A stretch of DNA of 5,607 bases, taken from assembly GCA_021738105.1 (NCBI GenBank), contig JAIPCS010000206.1, positions 1-5,607 on the forward strand, in the 5' to 3' direction. Below, piece after piece: positions 5,494 to 5,607 of the stretch; the first letter of the stretch is position 1, and every line of letters begins with the position of its first letter. The stretch comes from Sulfuritalea sp. GTDB lineage: Bacteria > Pseudomonadota > Gammaproteobacteria > Burkholderiales > Rhodocyclaceae. Both the position numbers and the translations under genes were made by a program. The notes beneath the pieces are model-generated. The model had not been told where the DNA came from, did no database searches, and worked only from the letters and a program-made list of their open reading frames with translations.

Positions 5494-5607
5494 TTCTTCG
5501 TGAACGTCAAATTCGCGGTCGATCGTACCCATCGCCTTGCCGTACCAGAAAATCAGTGCGATGAAGATGTACATCGATCCTTGTTGCGCGAACCAGAAAC
5601 CAAGCGG
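5491..5607 (-). CDS. DUF4212 symporter small subunit (C-terminal part only)
   Basis: Only the last 38 residues are in the window; the gene continues past the right edge. They read PLGFWFAQQGSMYIFIALIFWYGKAMGTIDREFDVHEE. This matches the conserved end of the DUF4212 family (sodium/substrate symporter small subunit, VC_2706-type): the PLGFWFAQQGS motif, one membrane helix at about residues 10-25 of the fragment, and the acidic LDREFDV-like tail, here IDREFDVHEE. Members are usually about 80-110 aa with two helices, and are encoded directly upstream of a VC_2705-type large subunit, as here with an 11-bp gap. The small subunit is thought to be needed for, or to stabilise, the transporter. The operon's promoter must lie outside the window. 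Confidence 0.9.
   Translation of the reverse strand, partial: PLGFWFAQQGSMYIFIALIFWYGKAMGTIDREFDVHEE

Overview
The window looks like ordinary chromosomal DNA from a Gram-negative proteobacterium, most likely a betaproteobacterium of the Rhodocyclales type. The evidence is moderate-to-high GC, tight gene packing, and a small-subunit/large-subunit Na+:solute symporter pair close to a cNMP-CBS-DUF294 protein. The taxon is an inference from gene content and protein flavour; there is no rRNA or other marker gene here.

Layout, left to right. Positions 1-198 hold no convincing gene. They are C-rich, with a 9-C run, a 9-T run and short hairpins, and may be a contig edge. A leftward gene (199-789) encodes a 196-aa tetratricopeptide-repeat protein. 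Back to back with it, only 37 bp away, a rightward gene (827-1132) encodes a 101-aa two-helix membrane protein resembling one half of a YggT protein. After a 108-bp gap, the rightward gene 1241-3121 encodes a 626-aa protein with a cyclic-nucleotide-binding-like domain, two CBS domains and a GlnD-like nucleotidyltransferase (DUF294). Ten bases further on, a convergent leftward gene (3132-3515) encodes a 127-aa protein with three predicted membrane helices and no recognised family. A 155-bp spacer (3516-3670) carries three hairpins, the last a strong leftward terminator. The leftward operon behind it has a 602-aa Na+:solute symporter large subunit (3671-5479; VC_2705/ActP-like) preceded by the 3' end of the DUF4212 small-subunit gene (5491 to the window edge).

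How the genes fit together. The DUF4212 and large-subunit genes are 11 bp apart, and the upstream stop codon lies inside the downstream ribosome-binding site, so they are almost certainly co-translated as one Na+-driven carboxylate (acetate-type) uptake system. The cNMP-CBS-DUF294 protein is a plausible soluble regulator or nucleotide sensor for that transporter: the two are known genomic neighbours in many proteobacteria, and homologous NTase domains in GlnD modify signalling proteins. Here it is convergent with the transporter rather than in its operon, and the small three-helix protein sits between them. The TPR and YggT-like genes have no evident functional link to transport.

No mobile element, CRISPR array, tRNA or rRNA was seen. 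The observations most worth following up are the EF-hand-like loop inside the symporter, the linked nucleotidyltransferase regulator, the unknown three-helix protein, and a terminator embedded in the coding end of the opposing gene.
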